A stretch of DNA of 64,000 nt from Flavobacterium geliluteum (GCF_017948595.1 NZ_JAGFBV010000004.1:62001-126000), one strand, 5' to 3'; counted from the first letter of the stretch, positions 17,583 to 26,949 are shown. Notes: a model not told the origin generated them from the letters alone. Made by a program: numbers and translations.

Positions 17583-17889
17583 AATATCGCAGAGATTCTT
17601 CGTCTTTCTCAAAATGGTAAGATTCTGAAAAAATGAATTTTTTTACTGAAAACCACTGCCCTAGCCCTGATAGAAGGGAAAATCCTTTTGTACCGCTCCT
17701 TTAGCGGGGCAAAAGATTGGAATGATAGCAGGAATAGCTTCTGAAAATTCTAATATTACTACTCTAACAAAAGTAAGAGAGCTGCGGCGCGTCTCTACAA
17801 AAAGCGCAAAAAGGTTCTCGATTACAAACTTGAAACCTGAAACAAAGAAAACTTAAAACAAACAAAATTCTGAAACAAAAGCAAAAAAA
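17583..17889. repeat. Intergenic mosaic of short repeats
   Basis: The gap between converging genes holds pieces of several repeat families: GAGATTCTTCGTCTTTC near 17590, element copy B at 17658-17742, GCGTCTCTAC near 17789, and ACTTGAAACCTGAAAC near 17828. No gene is present. Confidence 0.6.
17658..17742 (+). repeat. Structured dispersed element, copy B
   Basis: Begins GCCCTAGCCCTGAT and ends AGCAGGAATAGCTTCT. The central hairpin at 17685-17715 has arms CTTTTGTACCGCT and AGCGGGGCAAAAG, with one T-G wobble on this strand and one mismatch. It lies between the converging ExbD-like and rpsA genes. Confidence 0.75.
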
Positions 17890-17913
17890 AAGTCCCACAT
17901 CACTGTGGGACTT
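17883..17913 (-). terminator. rpsA terminator
   Basis: AAGTCCCACA / TGTGGGACTT stem with a TCAC loop, 22 bp after the rpsA stop. On the minus strand it is followed by eight T residues. Confidence 0.85.
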
Positions 17914-17935
17914 TCTATTTATAAAAATCTAAGAA

Positions 17936-19714
17936 TTATTTTTTCTCAGTTTTTTCCATTTTAGCTTTCAATGCAGCTAATACATCATTGTTATCTCCTA
18001 AAGTTGCAGCTGGTGCATTTGTAGAAGAGTTAGATGAAGTATTTTCAGTTGCAGCTTTCACATTTTTCTCTTCTTCTTCACGGAAAATAGCAGTGTGAGA
18101 AGCAACTACTCTTTTGAATTCTTTGTTGAATTCGATTACTTTGAAATCAGCAGAATCTCCTTTTTTCAATTTCTTTCCGTCTTCTTTTTCAAGGTGACGA
18201 GTAGGAATGAAAGCAACGATATCATCTCCGAATTCTACAGTAGCTCCTTTGTCAACGATTTCAGAAATTTCACCATTGTGGATAGTTCCTACAGCGAAAG
18301 AATCTTCGTATTGATCCCAAGGATTAGCAGTAGTTTGTTTGTGACCTAAAGATAATTTACGTCCGTCAACATCTAATTCTAATACTACTACATCAAGTTT
18401 CTCACCAACATTTACAAATTCAGATGGGTGTTTGATTTTCTTAGTCCAAGACAAGTCAGAGATGTAAATTAATCCATCGATTCCTTCTTCTAATTCTACG
18501 AAAATACCAAAGTTTGTAAAGTTTCTAACAATACCTGTATGTTTAGAACCTACTGGGTATTTAGAAGTAATATCAGTCCAAGGATCTTGCGATAATTGTT
18601 TGATACCTAATGACATTTTACGGTCATCTCTATCTAATGTTAAGATAACAGCTTCAACAACATCACCTACTTTTACGAAATCTTGAGCAGAACGTAAATG
18701 AGTAGACCAAGACATTTCAGAAACGTGGATTAAACCTTCAACACCTTCAGCAACTTCGATAAATGCACCGTAATCAGCGATTACAACTACTTTACCTTTT
18801 ACTTTATCACCAATAGTTAAATTAGCATCTAAAGCATCCCATGGGTGAGCGTTTAATTGTTTCAATCCTAATTGAATTCTTGTTTTCTCATCATCGAAAT
18901 CAAGGATTACAACGTTTAATTTTTGGTCTAATTCAAGAACTTCACTTGGGTGGTTAATACGGCTCCAAGAAAGGTCTGTAATGTGAATCAATCCATCAAC
19001 ACCACCTAAGTCAATAAACACACCATAAGAAGTAATGTTTTTAACAACACCTTCTAATACTTGTCCTTTTTGTAATTGACCGATGATTTCTTTTTTCTGT
19101 ACTTCGATATCCGCTTCGATAAGCGCTTTATGAGATACAACAACGTTTTTGAATTCGTGGTTAATTTTTACCACTTTGAATTCCATCATTTTGTTTACAT
19201 ATACATCGTAGTCTCTAATTGGCTTAACATCAATTTGAGATCCTGGTAAGAAAGCTTCAATTCCAAAAACATCAACGATCATACCACCTTTAGTTCTGCA
19301 TTTTACAAAACCATTAACGATTTCTCCTGTTTCGTTTGCAGAAATAACTCTATCCCAAGATTTAATAGTACGTGCTTTTCTGTGAGATAATACCAATTGA
19401 CCTGTTTTGTCCTCACGGATGTCAATTAATACTTCTACTTTGTCACCTACTTTTAAAGCTGGGTTGTAACGGAATTCGTTTAAAGAAATAACACCTTCAG
19501 ATTTAGCATTGATATCAACGATAACGTCTCTATCTGTAATTCTAACAACAACTCCTTCAACTACTTCTTCTTGATCTGTAGCGATAAAAGTTTTTGATAC
19601 TAAGTCTTCAAACTCTTGTAAGTTTTTCTCATCTACTGCATCAATACCTTCTTCGAAATTGTGCCAGTTAAAATTTGCTAAAAACTCTTCTTGTGATTTT
19701 AATTGTTCAGACAT
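17936..19714 (-). CDS. rpsA: 30S ribosomal protein S1
   Basis: A 592-aa protein with six S1 RNA-binding repeats, the usual number for S1. Repeats can be recognised by GxVxxITxxGxFVxL-type blocks such as VLEGVVKNITSYGVFIDLGG, KGKVVVIADYGAFIEVAEG and GIVRNFTNFGIFVELEEG, each followed by HVSEMSW or ISDLSW. S1 brings mRNA to the small ribosomal subunit, which matters in Bacteroidota because most mRNAs lack strong Shine-Dalgarno sites. The acidic N-terminus (NFEEGIDAVDEKN) and serine/alanine-rich C-terminal tail are normal for the phylum. It has its own strong terminator. Confidence 0.97.
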   Translation of the reverse strand: MSEQLKSQEEFLANFNWHNFEEGIDAVDEKNLQEFEDLVSKTFIATDQEEVVEGVVVRITDRDVIVDINAKSEGVISLNEFRYNPALKVGDKVEVLIDIREDKTGQLVLSHRKARTIKSWDRVISANETGEIVNGFVKCRTKGGMIVDVFGIEAFLPGSQIDVKPIRDYDVYVNKMMEFKVVKINHEFKNVVVSHKALIEADIEVQKKEIIGQLQKGQVLEGVVKNITSYGVFIDLGGVDGLIHITDLSWSRINHPSEVLELDQKLNVVILDFDDEKTRIQLGLKQLNAHPWDALDANLTIGDKVKGKVVVIADYGAFIEVAEGVEGLIHVSEMSWSTHLRSAQDFVKVGDVVEAVILTLDRDDRKMSLGIKQLSQDPWTDITSKYPVGSKHTGIVRNFTNFGIFVELEEGIDGLIYISDLSWTKKIKHPSEFVNVGEKLDVVVLELDVDGRKLSLGHKQTTANPWDQYEDSFAVGTIHNGEISEIVDKGATVEFGDDIVAFIPTRHLEKEDGKKLKKGDSADFKVIEFNKEFKRVVASHTAIFREEEEKNVKAATENTSSNSSTNAPAATLGDNNDVLAALKAKMEKTEKK

Positions 19715-19930
19715 GCTGATAAAAAATTTGTATTCTGTTTTCCTCGAGTTTCATAAAGCAGTAGAAAAAACAGAAGTTGTTTTACATAAATAGTTGATTC
19801 CTAATGGAAACTCTTCTTTGCCAAAAGGATTGCAAAATTAATACATTTATTTGTACCTGCAAAATAAATAACCGATGATTATCAGTCAATTGCTCAGAAG
19901 CAGCACTTTTATCGCTTTTCAAGACCAAAA

Positions 19931-20000
19931 GTCCCGCTTTCGCCCCTATCTTTTATGGCAAACACTGCCATAAAAGGATATTGGGCTCTATCGGGGCTAG
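19931..20000 (-). repeat. Structured dispersed element, copy C (divergent)
   Basis: Minus-strand reading gives TAGCCCCGATAG at one end and AGCGGGAC at the other, with a perfect 11-bp hairpin (CTTTTATGGCA / TGCCATAAAAG, 19950-19976). The outer stem CCCG/CGGG replaces CCTG/CAGG of other copies, keeping the pairing. It lies upstream of rpsA, between divergent genes. Confidence 0.6.
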
Positions 20001-20066
20001 ATTAGAGGTGAAGGACTTTTTTAGAACTCTCCCAAAAAACTAAATTTCAAATTAGAAATCTTTACT

Positions 20067-20074
20067 TATTTTTG
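20067..20074 (+). promoter_or_regulatory. Candidate -7 element directly before an ATG
   Basis: TATTTTTG ends 4 bp before the ATG at 20079. If used, transcription would start at or next to the start codon, giving a leaderless mRNA. Confidence 0.35.
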
Positions 20075-20078
20075 TTTA

Positions 20079-20588
20079 ATGACTCTTGACCAAATAAAGC
20101 AAAAAATAGCAACACTCCATCAAAACGGGCAAGTAATAAACGCCGTATTTTGGCTGCTAAAAAAATACAATCTCAAAAATGCCAATCTAAAGGGATTCGA
20201 ATTCAGAGAAAAAGCCAAACCCTACTTTATCCTCATGACCACCGAAGGCGACTTCGGGAAACCACAAATCATCCGAATTCCAGAAAACACCTTCGAATTT
20301 CCGTTAGAATTAATGCTAATTTTAATCGTGCACGAAATGGTACATGTCAATCAAAAAACGATAAAACCCTATGTTTTAGACAAAAATGAACGGGAATGGC
20401 AGGCCTATTACGAAATGAATTTTAATATTTTATTTCCGCAAATTCCCGAAATCTCGACTTTTCATAAAAAGTTTTTCGCTCAAAAAGGTCTGGAATATTA
20501 CCAACGCATGGGCGAAGGTTCTGAGCTGCAGCAAAAATACGCCAGACAAAAAAAGCAAGTCGAAGATATGATCGCATCTTTACAATAA
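20079..20588 (+). CDS. Putative HExxH metalloprotein, 169 aa
   Basis: A 169-aa cytoplasmic protein without signal peptide. The helix LILIVHEMVHVNQ near residue 87-99 has the zinc-binding HExxH motif (HEMVH), and a downstream glutamate in NEREWQAYYEMN near residue 107-118 could be the third ligand, as in SprT- or gluzincin-type peptidases. The tail is charged and helical. Similar proteins occur in Flavobacteriaceae as hypothetical proteins. Peptidase activity is inference from the motif. It is transcribed away from rpsA and probably alone. Confidence 0.72.
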   Translation: MTLDQIKQKIATLHQNGQVINAVFWLLKKYNLKNANLKGFEFREKAKPYFILMTTEGDFGKPQIIRIPENTFEFPLELMLILIVHEMVHVNQKTIKPYVLDKNEREWQAYYEMNFNILFPQIPEISTFHKKFFAQKGLEYYQRMGEGSELQQKYARQKKQVEDMIASLQ

Positions 20589-20700
20589 CCCTTTTTCTCT
20601 TTACAGGCTAAGATGAGAACTCTAAAATATTAGTTATCAAAGACATTAATAATAGGGCAAACAAAATAATAGTGATTTTTCTTTTTTTTACACAATGTTT

Positions 20701-20716
20701 ATCGTAATATTACAAT
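20701..20716. promoter_or_regulatory. ArsR operator site 1
   Basis: ATCGTAATATTACAAT is a near-perfect palindrome 18 bp before the arsR ATG. It matches the second site at 21084 in 14 of 16 bases, which supports autoregulation by ArsR. Confidence 0.65.
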
Positions 20717-20733
20717 ATAGATATAAACAAAAA

Positions 20734-21060
20734 ATGGGAGCTACCAAAACAGATCACTTTACAGACAGGCAAAACCAAATTGCAATTATCGCAAAAGCAT
20801 TGGGACATCCCGCCAGAATTGCCATAATCGACTATTTGCTCAAAGTAAATTCGTGTATTTGTGGCGATATCGTAAACGAATTACCACTTGCACAACCTAC
20901 TATTTCACAACACTTAAAAGAGCTAAAAAATGCAGGCTTGATAAAAGGAAGTATAGAAGGAAACTCAATTTGCTATTGTATTGACGAAAAAACTTTTGAT
21001 ATCCTAAAAGACTATTTTTCAAAAATCATCACAACAGTTACCAATCAAAAATGTTGCTAA
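20734..21060 (+). CDS. arsR: ArsR/SmtB family metalloregulator
   Basis: A 108-aa winged-helix repressor from the ATG at 20734 (MGATKTDHF). The frame continues upstream to an ATG at 20695, but that would place the operator palindrome inside the gene, so I prefer the shorter form. ALGHPARIAIIDYL starts the fold, and SCICGDIVNELPLAQPTISQHLKEL is the recognition region, with a CxC pair typical of As(III) sensing and a C-terminal CC that may add a ligand. It should repress the arsenic genes until arsenite binds. DUF6428, arsC-like and acr3 genes follow. Confidence 0.92.
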   Translation: MGATKTDHFTDRQNQIAIIAKALGHPARIAIIDYLLKVNSCICGDIVNELPLAQPTISQHLKELKNAGLIKGSIEGNSICYCIDEKTFDILKDYFSKIITTVTNQKCC

Positions 21061-21083
21061 AGAGCATTTTTTTGCTTTTTAGC

Positions 21084-21099
21084 ATCGCAATATTGCAAT
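21084..21099. promoter_or_regulatory. ArsR operator site 2
   Basis: ATCGCAATATTGCAAT lies 21 bp before the DUF6428 ATG and copies the site before arsR. It suggests a second ArsR-controlled promoter for the resistance genes. Confidence 0.65.
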
Positions 21100-21120
21100 A
21101 AACAATCAATATAAAATATT

Positions 21121-21594
21121 ATGAAACTATCAGAAATTAAAAAAACATTAGAAACAGTTGAAACTGTAAATTTTCAGTTACCAAACGGAAACTTTGTTCC
21201 GGAACATTTTCACGTCACTGAAGTCGGCCTGATCACCAAAAGCTTTATTGATTGTGGCGGAACGGTACGCAAAGAAACCGTTGTCAACTTTCAGCTTTGG
21301 GACGCCAATGATTTTGATCACCGCTTAAAACCCAATAAATTACTTAACATTATTGAACTTTCGGAAAAAGTTTTAGGAATTGAAGATTTTGAAATTGAAG
21401 TAGAATATCAGGACACGACAATTGGCAAATATGATTTAGGTTTTAATGGTAAAGATTTTATGCTTTTAAACAAACAAACGGCTTGTCTGGCGCAAGACCA
21501 ATGCGGAATCCCTTCTGAAAAGCCAAAACTAAAACTTACACAATTAAATGCAGACAGCGCCAATTCCTGCACTCCCGGCGGAGGTTGCTGCTAA
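21121..21594 (+). CDS. DUF6428 family protein of the arsenic cluster
   Basis: A 157-aa soluble protein with the pattern of DUF6428, usually found between arsR and arsC-like genes in Bacteroidota. Features are FVPEHFHVTEVGLITKSFIDCGG near residues 25-47 and a C-terminal tail CTPGGGCC. The three tail cysteines and those at CLAQDQC near residue 121-127 could bind arsenite or a metal; this is inference. Its own upstream ArsR operator shows it belongs to the regulon. It may be an accessory chaperone-like protein, but no function is established. Confidence 0.82.
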   Translation: MKLSEIKKTLETVETVNFQLPNGNFVPEHFHVTEVGLITKSFIDCGGTVRKETVVNFQLWDANDFDHRLKPNKLLNIIELSEKVLGIEDFEIEVEYQDTTIGKYDLGFNGKDFMLLNKQTACLAQDQCGIPSEKPKLKLTQLNADSANSCTPGGGCC

Positions 21595-21645
21595 TATTTA
21601 ACTTATCGAAAACCAATAAACCTATGTATTAACAATTTATATAAG

Positions 21646-22275
21646 ATGTCAAGTCAAAACCAATTATTCCCGGAAATTCAAACTATAGTTCAATCTTTTA
21701 ATTTTGAAGGAATAAGTCCGGAACGTAAAAACATTCTGCAACCGCTGGCAGATTTTATTCAGCAAAAAGTAGATACACAAAGCGAAATCAGGCTAAATTT
21801 AATTTGCACACACAATTCCAGACGCAGCCATTTGTCTCAGGTTTGGGCGCAAACAGCGGCTTATTTTTACGGCATTTCAAACGTATTTTGCTATTCTGGC
21901 GGTACAGAAGCTACTGCCCTATTCCCAAAAGTAGCTAAAACTTTGGAGAAATCAGGCTTTAAAATTCAGAAATTATCTCAAGAAAACAATCCTGTTTACG
22001 CAATAAAATTTGCAGAGAATCAAGCTCCTGTAATCGGTTTTTCTAAAACCTATGATGCTGATTTTAACCCCGAAAATGGTTTTGCAGCGATCATGACCTG
22101 CTCGCAAGCTGATGGCGGATGCCCTTTTATTGCGGGTGCCGAAAAACGTATTCCCATTACTTTTGAAGATCCAAAAGCATTTGATGGTACGCCACAACAA
22201 GCCGCGAAATATGAGGAAAGAAGCCTTCAGATTGCAAACGAAATGTTTTATGTTTTTTCTCTAATAAAAAAATAA
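21646..22275 (+). CDS. Arsenate reductase-like low-molecular-weight phosphatase
   Basis: A 209-aa protein of the LMW tyrosine phosphatase/thioredoxin-coupled ArsC fold. The P-loop is CTHNSRRS (C near residue 54, CX5R) instead of CTGNSCRS. The redox pair of ArsC is present as [10 protein letters not shown] with cysteines near 152 and 159, followed by FEDPKAF, as in Staphylococcus ArsC. All three catalytic cysteines are therefore kept. It should reduce arsenate to arsenite for export by Acr3. It has an extra N-terminal 45 residues. The acr3 ATG is 1 bp after its stop codon. Confidence 0.87.
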   Translation: MSSQNQLFPEIQTIVQSFNFEGISPERKNILQPLADFIQQKVDTQSEIRLNLICTHNSRRSHLSQVWAQTAAYFYGISNVFCYSGGTEATALFPKVAKTLEKSGFKIQKLSQENNPVYAIKFAENQAPVIGFSKTYDADFNPENGFAAIMTCSQADGGCPFIAGAEKRIPITFEDPKAFDGTPQQAAKYEERSLQIANEMFYVFSLIKK

Positions 22276-22276
22276 T

Positions 22277-23344
22277 ATGGCTATCAATCATTGTACTCCC
22301 GCAGTCGCGAGAAAAAAACTGGGTTTTTTAGACCGATTTTTAACCCTTTGGATTTTCTTAGCCATGCTTATTGGCGTTGCGATTGGTTATTTTATTCCGT
22401 CAAGCGGAAATTTTATCAACGCTTTTTCGAGCGGAACTACTAATATTCCGCTCGCAATTGGACTTATTTTGATGATGTACCCTCCTTTGGCAAAAGTGAA
22501 ATACGAGAAGATGGGCGACGTTTTTAAAAACACAAAAGTATTAGGCGCTTCTTTGTTTTTGAACTGGATTGTAGGCCCCATTTTGATGTTTATTTTGGCG
22601 CTTTTATTCTTAAAAGGATATCCTGAATATATGATTGGTTTGATCTTAATTGGATTAGCGCGGTGTATTGCTATGGTCGTAGTTTGGAATGATCTTGCAG
22701 ATGGAAACAGGGAATATGCGGCTGGTTTAATCGCTTTAAACAGTATTTTTCAGGTCTTGCTTTACAGCGTTTATGCGTACATTTTTATCACCGTTTTGCC
22801 TCCTTATTTTGGTTACACCGGATTTAATGTTACCATTAGCATCGGGCAAATTGCAGAAAGTGTTGGTATTTATTTAGGAATTCCGTTTGCGCTGGGTATC
22901 CTCAGTCGATATGCTTTGATAAAATGGAAAGGTGAAACCTGGTTTCAAGACAAATATGTACCGTTTATTTCTCCTATTACACTGATTTCGCTACTATTTA
23001 CAATTGTAGTGATGTTTAGCCTAAAAGGTGAATTGATCGTTAAGATTCCGATGGATGTTATTCGGATTGCGATTCCGTTATTGATTTATTTTGTACTGAT
23101 GTTCATCGCTAGTTTTTTTATCGGAAAGTATTTTGGTGCAGATTATTCTAAAAGTACTGCGATCGCTTTTACGGCTACGGGAAATAATTTTGAGCTCGCC
23201 ATTGCCGTTGCTATTGGTGTCTTTGGTATTAACAGCGGGCAAGCTTTTGCAGGCGTAATTGGCCCTTTGGTCGAAGTTCCTGCTTTGATTGCTTTGGTAA
23301 ATGTGGCTTTTTGGTTTAGGAAAAAATTTTTTTTAAGGCACTAA
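22277..23344 (+). CDS. arsB: ACR3 family arsenite exporter
   Basis: A 355-aa membrane protein with ten predicted helices of the Acr3 (BASS superfamily) type, which expels arsenite using the proton gradient. Family marks are [20 protein letters not shown], the essential cysteine in [20 protein letters not shown], and [20 protein letters not shown]. Length is normal. It starts 1 bp after the reductase gene, so reduction and export are coupled in one transcript. The symbol acr3 is also used for this gene. A terminator follows at 23501. Confidence 0.95.
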   Translation: MAINHCTPAVARKKLGFLDRFLTLWIFLAMLIGVAIGYFIPSSGNFINAFSSGTTNIPLAIGLILMMYPPLAKVKYEKMGDVFKNTKVLGASLFLNWIVGPILMFILALLFLKGYPEYMIGLILIGLARCIAMVVVWNDLADGNREYAAGLIALNSIFQVLLYSVYAYIFITVLPPYFGYTGFNVTISIGQIAESVGIYLGIPFALGILSRYALIKWKGETWFQDKYVPFISPITLISLLFTIVVMFSLKGELIVKIPMDVIRIAIPLLIYFVLMFIASFFIGKYFGADYSKSTAIAFTATGNNFELAIAVAIGVFGINSGQAFAGVIGPLVEVPALIALVNVAFWFRKKFFLRH

Positions 23345-23400
23345 GCTGCTTCGTGACTGAGATGCTGAGTTTTTTTGAAATATTTCTAATAAAAACAACT

Positions 23401-23484
23401 GCCCTAGCCCTGATGGGAAGGAAAATCCTTTTGCTTTTTTCTTTAAAAAGCAAAAGATTTGGAAGGACAGCAGGAATAGCTTCT
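23401..23484 (+). repeat. Structured dispersed element, copy D
   Basis: Begins GCCCTAGCCCTGAT and ends AGCAGGAATAGCTTCT. The central hairpin 23428-23456 pairs CTTTTGCTTTTT with AAAAAGCAAAAG. It lies between the converging acr3 and ccsBA genes. Confidence 0.78.
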
Positions 23485-23500
23485 TATTAAAATTTAAATA

Positions 23501-23530
23501 AAAAAAAGGTTCAAATTGAACCTTTTTTTT
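23501..23530. terminator. Bidirectional terminator between acr3 and ccsBA
   Basis: AAAAAAAGGTTC / GAACCTTTTTTT with a 5-nt loop. A and T runs suit both converging genes. Confidence 0.8.
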
Positions 23531-23558
23531 TGTGAATTAATATAACGAATTTACTGTT

Positions 23559-26500
23559 TTATTTTTTATAATATTTACGATAAGCAGGGTATGTGATTGC
23601 AGCAATAACACCAATTGCGCCCATAGAATACCAAATCCAACTGAGAGAATGCGCTTCTCCGCTTGCATACGAGTGCAACCCAACCAAGTGAAAATTGACT
23701 CCGTAGTAGGTAAACAAAATTGATATAAACGCAAACATACTCATCACATTAAAAAACCAAGCACTACGAAGCGACGGTACAAAACGCGCATGAATTACGA
23801 AGGCGTAAACCATAATCGATATTAATGCCCAAGTTTCTTTCGGGTCCCATCCCCAGTAGCGTCCCCAGCTTTCGTTGGCCCATTGACCTCCTAAAAAGTT
23901 ACCAATTGTAAGCATGATCAAACCAATTGTCAAAGCCATTTCGTTGATATAGGTAATTTCTTTGATGTTCAGGCTCATTTTTTCTTTATTCTTTTCGTTG
24001 GTGAAGAAAATCAATATCAACGCCACAAAACCAAGAATCATTCCAAGTGCTGTAGGTCCGTAACTCGCTACGATTACCGCTACGTGTATCATCAACCAAT
24101 ACGAATTAAGTACTGGCTGTAAATTTGATATTTCAGGATCAATCCAATTTAAATTTGAAGACATAAAAATCATTGCCGTAACAAAAGCTGCTGAAGCTAC
24201 AGTAAGTTTTGATTTTCGGTCAAAAGCTAATCCAAAGAACATCGTAGACCATGCAACGTATACAATCGCCTCGTATGCATTACTCCAAGGTGCATGGCCA
24301 GAAATATACCAGCGTGCGATTAAAGCTAGTGTATGAACTCCAAATATTAATCCGATTAAAATATGAAAACCATTTACTGTAACGCGTAAAAACTTTTTAT
24401 CGAAAAAAGTACTGAAAAGTGTAAAAATCAGCATAAATATTCCGGTAAGCGAATACCAATAAACCATTTTTGGTAAAATATTGTATTTGTTAGAGGCTAT
24501 TTCAAGATCGATTTTTCTTTCGCTCGGACGAACTTTGCTTCCAAATTTCTTCTGAAAACCATTGATACTTTCTACTAACTGATCTGCAGTTTTAAAATCT
24601 TTGGTGATAGCGCCATTATTTAAAGCACTAAAATACAACGGGATAATTTGCTTGGTATAAGTAGCATCCATTCCTTTTAAACCAGCATGTTCCAGCTCTA
24701 AATACGAGACCCATTTGTTGTTGGGATCATTCGGAATTGGGAAAATTTTAAGGATGCTTCCGCTCAAAGCAGATTCCATTAAGTTGACTTTTTTATCAGT
24801 TTCGATAAAATCTTTCTCAAACTGATTTGGATTTGCTGCTTTGTAAGCAGCATCCAGATAAGGTGATAATTTATAATTTCCGTTAGCGTCAAAAAACTTC
24901 ACAAAAGGGGCTTTTTTCGCGTCTTTCTCCACCCCGATAATTTTTCTAATACTATCATTTCCAGCTCTTAAATGAATAATAGGAACCTGTATCCAAACCT
25001 GAGCATATTGCGTCATGGACAAAAATACCTGATCAGAATTCATTCCGTTATATGTATCATTATGACTTACTTTTCGAAGTAATTCTGATGAAAAAGTATT
25101 AATTGGCTTCATTCTTCCACCCGCATCCTGAATAATCAAACGACCAAATTTTGCAGCATGAGCCTCAGGTGCCTTGTAAATATTCAATAGCGAATCGATT
25201 TGCTTTTCGCTAGGTGGAGCTGTTACGTGATTAGCATGATCATTCGGGTCTTCATTATTTTGATGTTTATGTACATGAGGCGCCTGTGCAAAACCTGCAA
25301 AACTTAGCATTAGAACCAAAATAGTAATAAGTTTCTCTTTTTTCTTTTTTACTACGTCTAATTTGCGTTTTAGATCTGTAAAACGAGAATTTTTGGTGAA
25401 CATAATGGCCATCATACCAAAATATAGCATAAAATAGCCTAAATACGTTATAGAAGTTCCCCAAAAATCATGGTTGACAGACAACACAGTTCCTTTTTCG
25501 TCTGGATCAAATGAAGATTGAAAAAAGCGGAATCCCTCATGATCCAAGACATGATTCATGTAGATATCTGCATCAAAAGTAGTGGCAGAATCCTGAACGG
25601 TTACTTTACTTTCAAAAGCAGAATAACTTTTTTCGGTTCCCGGATATTTAGTAGCAATAAAATCGTTTAGTTTTATTTTGAAAGGTAAAACATAAGCTTT
25701 ACTTCCGTAGAATAAAGTATAATCGATGTTGCCAATTTTTACCGATTTTGGTTCCCCTAACCTGCCTTTTGACCCCATAAGTGTTATTTCTTTTTCCTGA
25801 CCCTCTGCTTTTACTTTTACCACCAAAACATCGTTATGCGCTTTTGCTTTAAAATCATTATTTGATTCGTAGGCAATAGTTCCTCTCACCGCAGGATCTG
25901 GAAATACAATACGGATATCGCCAATACTGTACAACGAACGCATCATCAAAGGCTGAATATTTTCTTTGGTTACTGTTCCTTGTAATTTGTCGGCCATTCG
26001 CATAAAAGTACCTTCAAATGGTGTTTGAATTGTATATTTTTCTCCCGTAGTATTAATGTTTATAGCACCTGCCGTTGATTTATTCAAAGCAAATAAAACA
26101 TTATGAATATTCTGAACTTCTCCTTCTTTCAAGAAATGCTCTTCACGCCCGCCTTCACCTGCTTCTACTAATTTTAAATATAAAGTTCCTTTTGCATCGG
26201 GTTTTACCATTTCTTTGGCCCCCAGAATATAATTAGAATAAGTCACTTCAAAAGGAGTTTGGTCAAACTTACCTGAAACCGTAAAATCATTGTTGGTTAC
26301 TGGAGATAATAAAAGACTTTTTTCGAAAACTCTGCGCTTCATTTCGCCTTTGTATTCGCCATCAGCAAAAATCGTTAGATACGTTTTTTCAGAAAGAACC
26401 TGATTTTCGGCAGCGCCTTCTCGAATGGGCATTACACCTTCATAACTAATGTATCGCGTAACAAAAGCTCCTAAAAGAATAAAAATAAAAGCAATATGCA

Positions 26501-26744
26501 ACAATAAGGTGGCCCATTTTTCTTTTTTAAGTAATTGATAACGTTTAATATTTCCTATGAAATTAATCATGAAAAAGACCATTATTGCTTCAAACCACCA
26601 AGAATTGTAAACTAAAATGCGGGCAGTATCTGTATTGTACTTGCTTTCTATAAAAGTTCCGACACCCATCGCGATTGCAAATACTAAAAAAAGAGTGGCC
26701 ATTAAACGTGTAGAAAACAAAAAAGAGAATATTTTTTTATCCAT
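23559..26744 (-). CDS. ccsBA: Cytochrome c biogenesis protein, CcsB-CcsA (ResB-ResC) fusion
   Basis: A 1061-aa inner-membrane protein joining ResB/CcsB (N-terminal half, about four helices and a large periplasmic domain) to ResC/CcsA (C-terminal half). The CcsA part has the heme-handling WWD motif WGWDPKETWALI near residue 970 and conserved histidines such as HVAVIVASYG. This System II enzyme moves heme across the membrane and attaches it to apocytochrome c. The ATG at 26744 (MDKKIFSFLF) is chosen; the frame runs 29 codons further but that part lacks a plausible start. A stretch HVHKHQNNEDPNDHANHV in the loop between the halves is His-rich. Confidence 0.93.
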   Translation of the reverse strand: MDKKIFSFLFSTRLMATLFLVFAIAMGVGTFIESKYNTDTARILVYNSWWFEAIMVFFMINFIGNIKRYQLLKKEKWATLLLHIAFIFILLGAFVTRYISYEGVMPIREGAAENQVLSEKTYLTIFADGEYKGEMKRRVFEKSLLLSPVTNNDFTVSGKFDQTPFEVTYSNYILGAKEMVKPDAKGTLYLKLVEAGEGGREEHFLKEGEVQNIHNVLFALNKSTAGAININTTGEKYTIQTPFEGTFMRMADKLQGTVTKENIQPLMMRSLYSIGDIRIVFPDPAVRGTIAYESNNDFKAKAHNDVLVVKVKAEGQEKEITLMGSKGRLGEPKSVKIGNIDYTLFYGSKAYVLPFKIKLNDFIATKYPGTEKSYSAFESKVTVQDSATTFDADIYMNHVLDHEGFRFFQSSFDPDEKGTVLSVNHDFWGTSITYLGYFMLYFGMMAIMFTKNSRFTDLKRKLDVVKKKKEKLITILVLMLSFAGFAQAPHVHKHQNNEDPNDHANHVTAPPSEKQIDSLLNIYKAPEAHAAKFGRLIIQDAGGRMKPINTFSSELLRKVSHNDTYNGMNSDQVFLSMTQYAQVWIQVPIIHLRAGNDSIRKIIGVEKDAKKAPFVKFFDANGNYKLSPYLDAAYKAANPNQFEKDFIETDKKVNLMESALSGSILKIFPIPNDPNNKWVSYLELEHAGLKGMDATYTKQIIPLYFSALNNGAITKDFKTADQLVESINGFQKKFGSKVRPSERKIDLEIASNKYNILPKMVYWYSLTGIFMLIFTLFSTFFDKKFLRVTVNGFHILIGLIFGVHTLALIARWYISGHAPWSNAYEAIVYVAWSTMFFGLAFDRKSKLTVASAAFVTAMIFMSSNLNWIDPEISNLQPVLNSYWLMIHVAVIVASYGPTALGMILGFVALILIFFTNEKNKEKMSLNIKEITYINEMALTIGLIMLTIGNFLGGQWANESWGRYWGWDPKETWALISIMVYAFVIHARFVPSLRSAWFFNVMSMFAFISILFTYYGVNFHLVGLHSYASGEAHSLSWIWYSMGAIGVIAAITYPAYRKYYKK

Positions 26745-26927
26745 TTTTAACGAATTACATTGTATAAAAGTGCCACAAAAGTACTCAAAATTGTTGAGTT
26801 CTAATATTTGGCATTTGTTAATTAAAACCAAAAAAAACTGCCATTTTGATCAAATTTACCTCAATCATAAGTTTAGGTTTACAAAACAACTGAACACAAT
26901 ATTTTTCTCTTTTTAAAAAATTTTTAT

Positions 26928-26949
26928 TAAATTTGTGTAATCGATTACA
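26928..26949 (+). promoter_or_regulatory. LacI-type operator with adjoining -7 element before the GH28 gene
   Basis: TGTAATCGATTACA at 26936-26949 is a perfect 14-bp palindrome centred on CG, the usual look of LacI-family operators. TAAATTTG at 26928-26935 touches it and fits a -7 element, so the operator would cover the transcription start. The GH28 ATG is 109 bp downstream. The rest of the 26745-27058 gap shows no gene. Confidence 0.55.

Noticed and set aside
20695..20733. Extended N-terminus of ArsR starting at 20695
   Set aside because: It would overlap the operator palindrome at 20701-20716 and adds residues unlike ArsR proteins.
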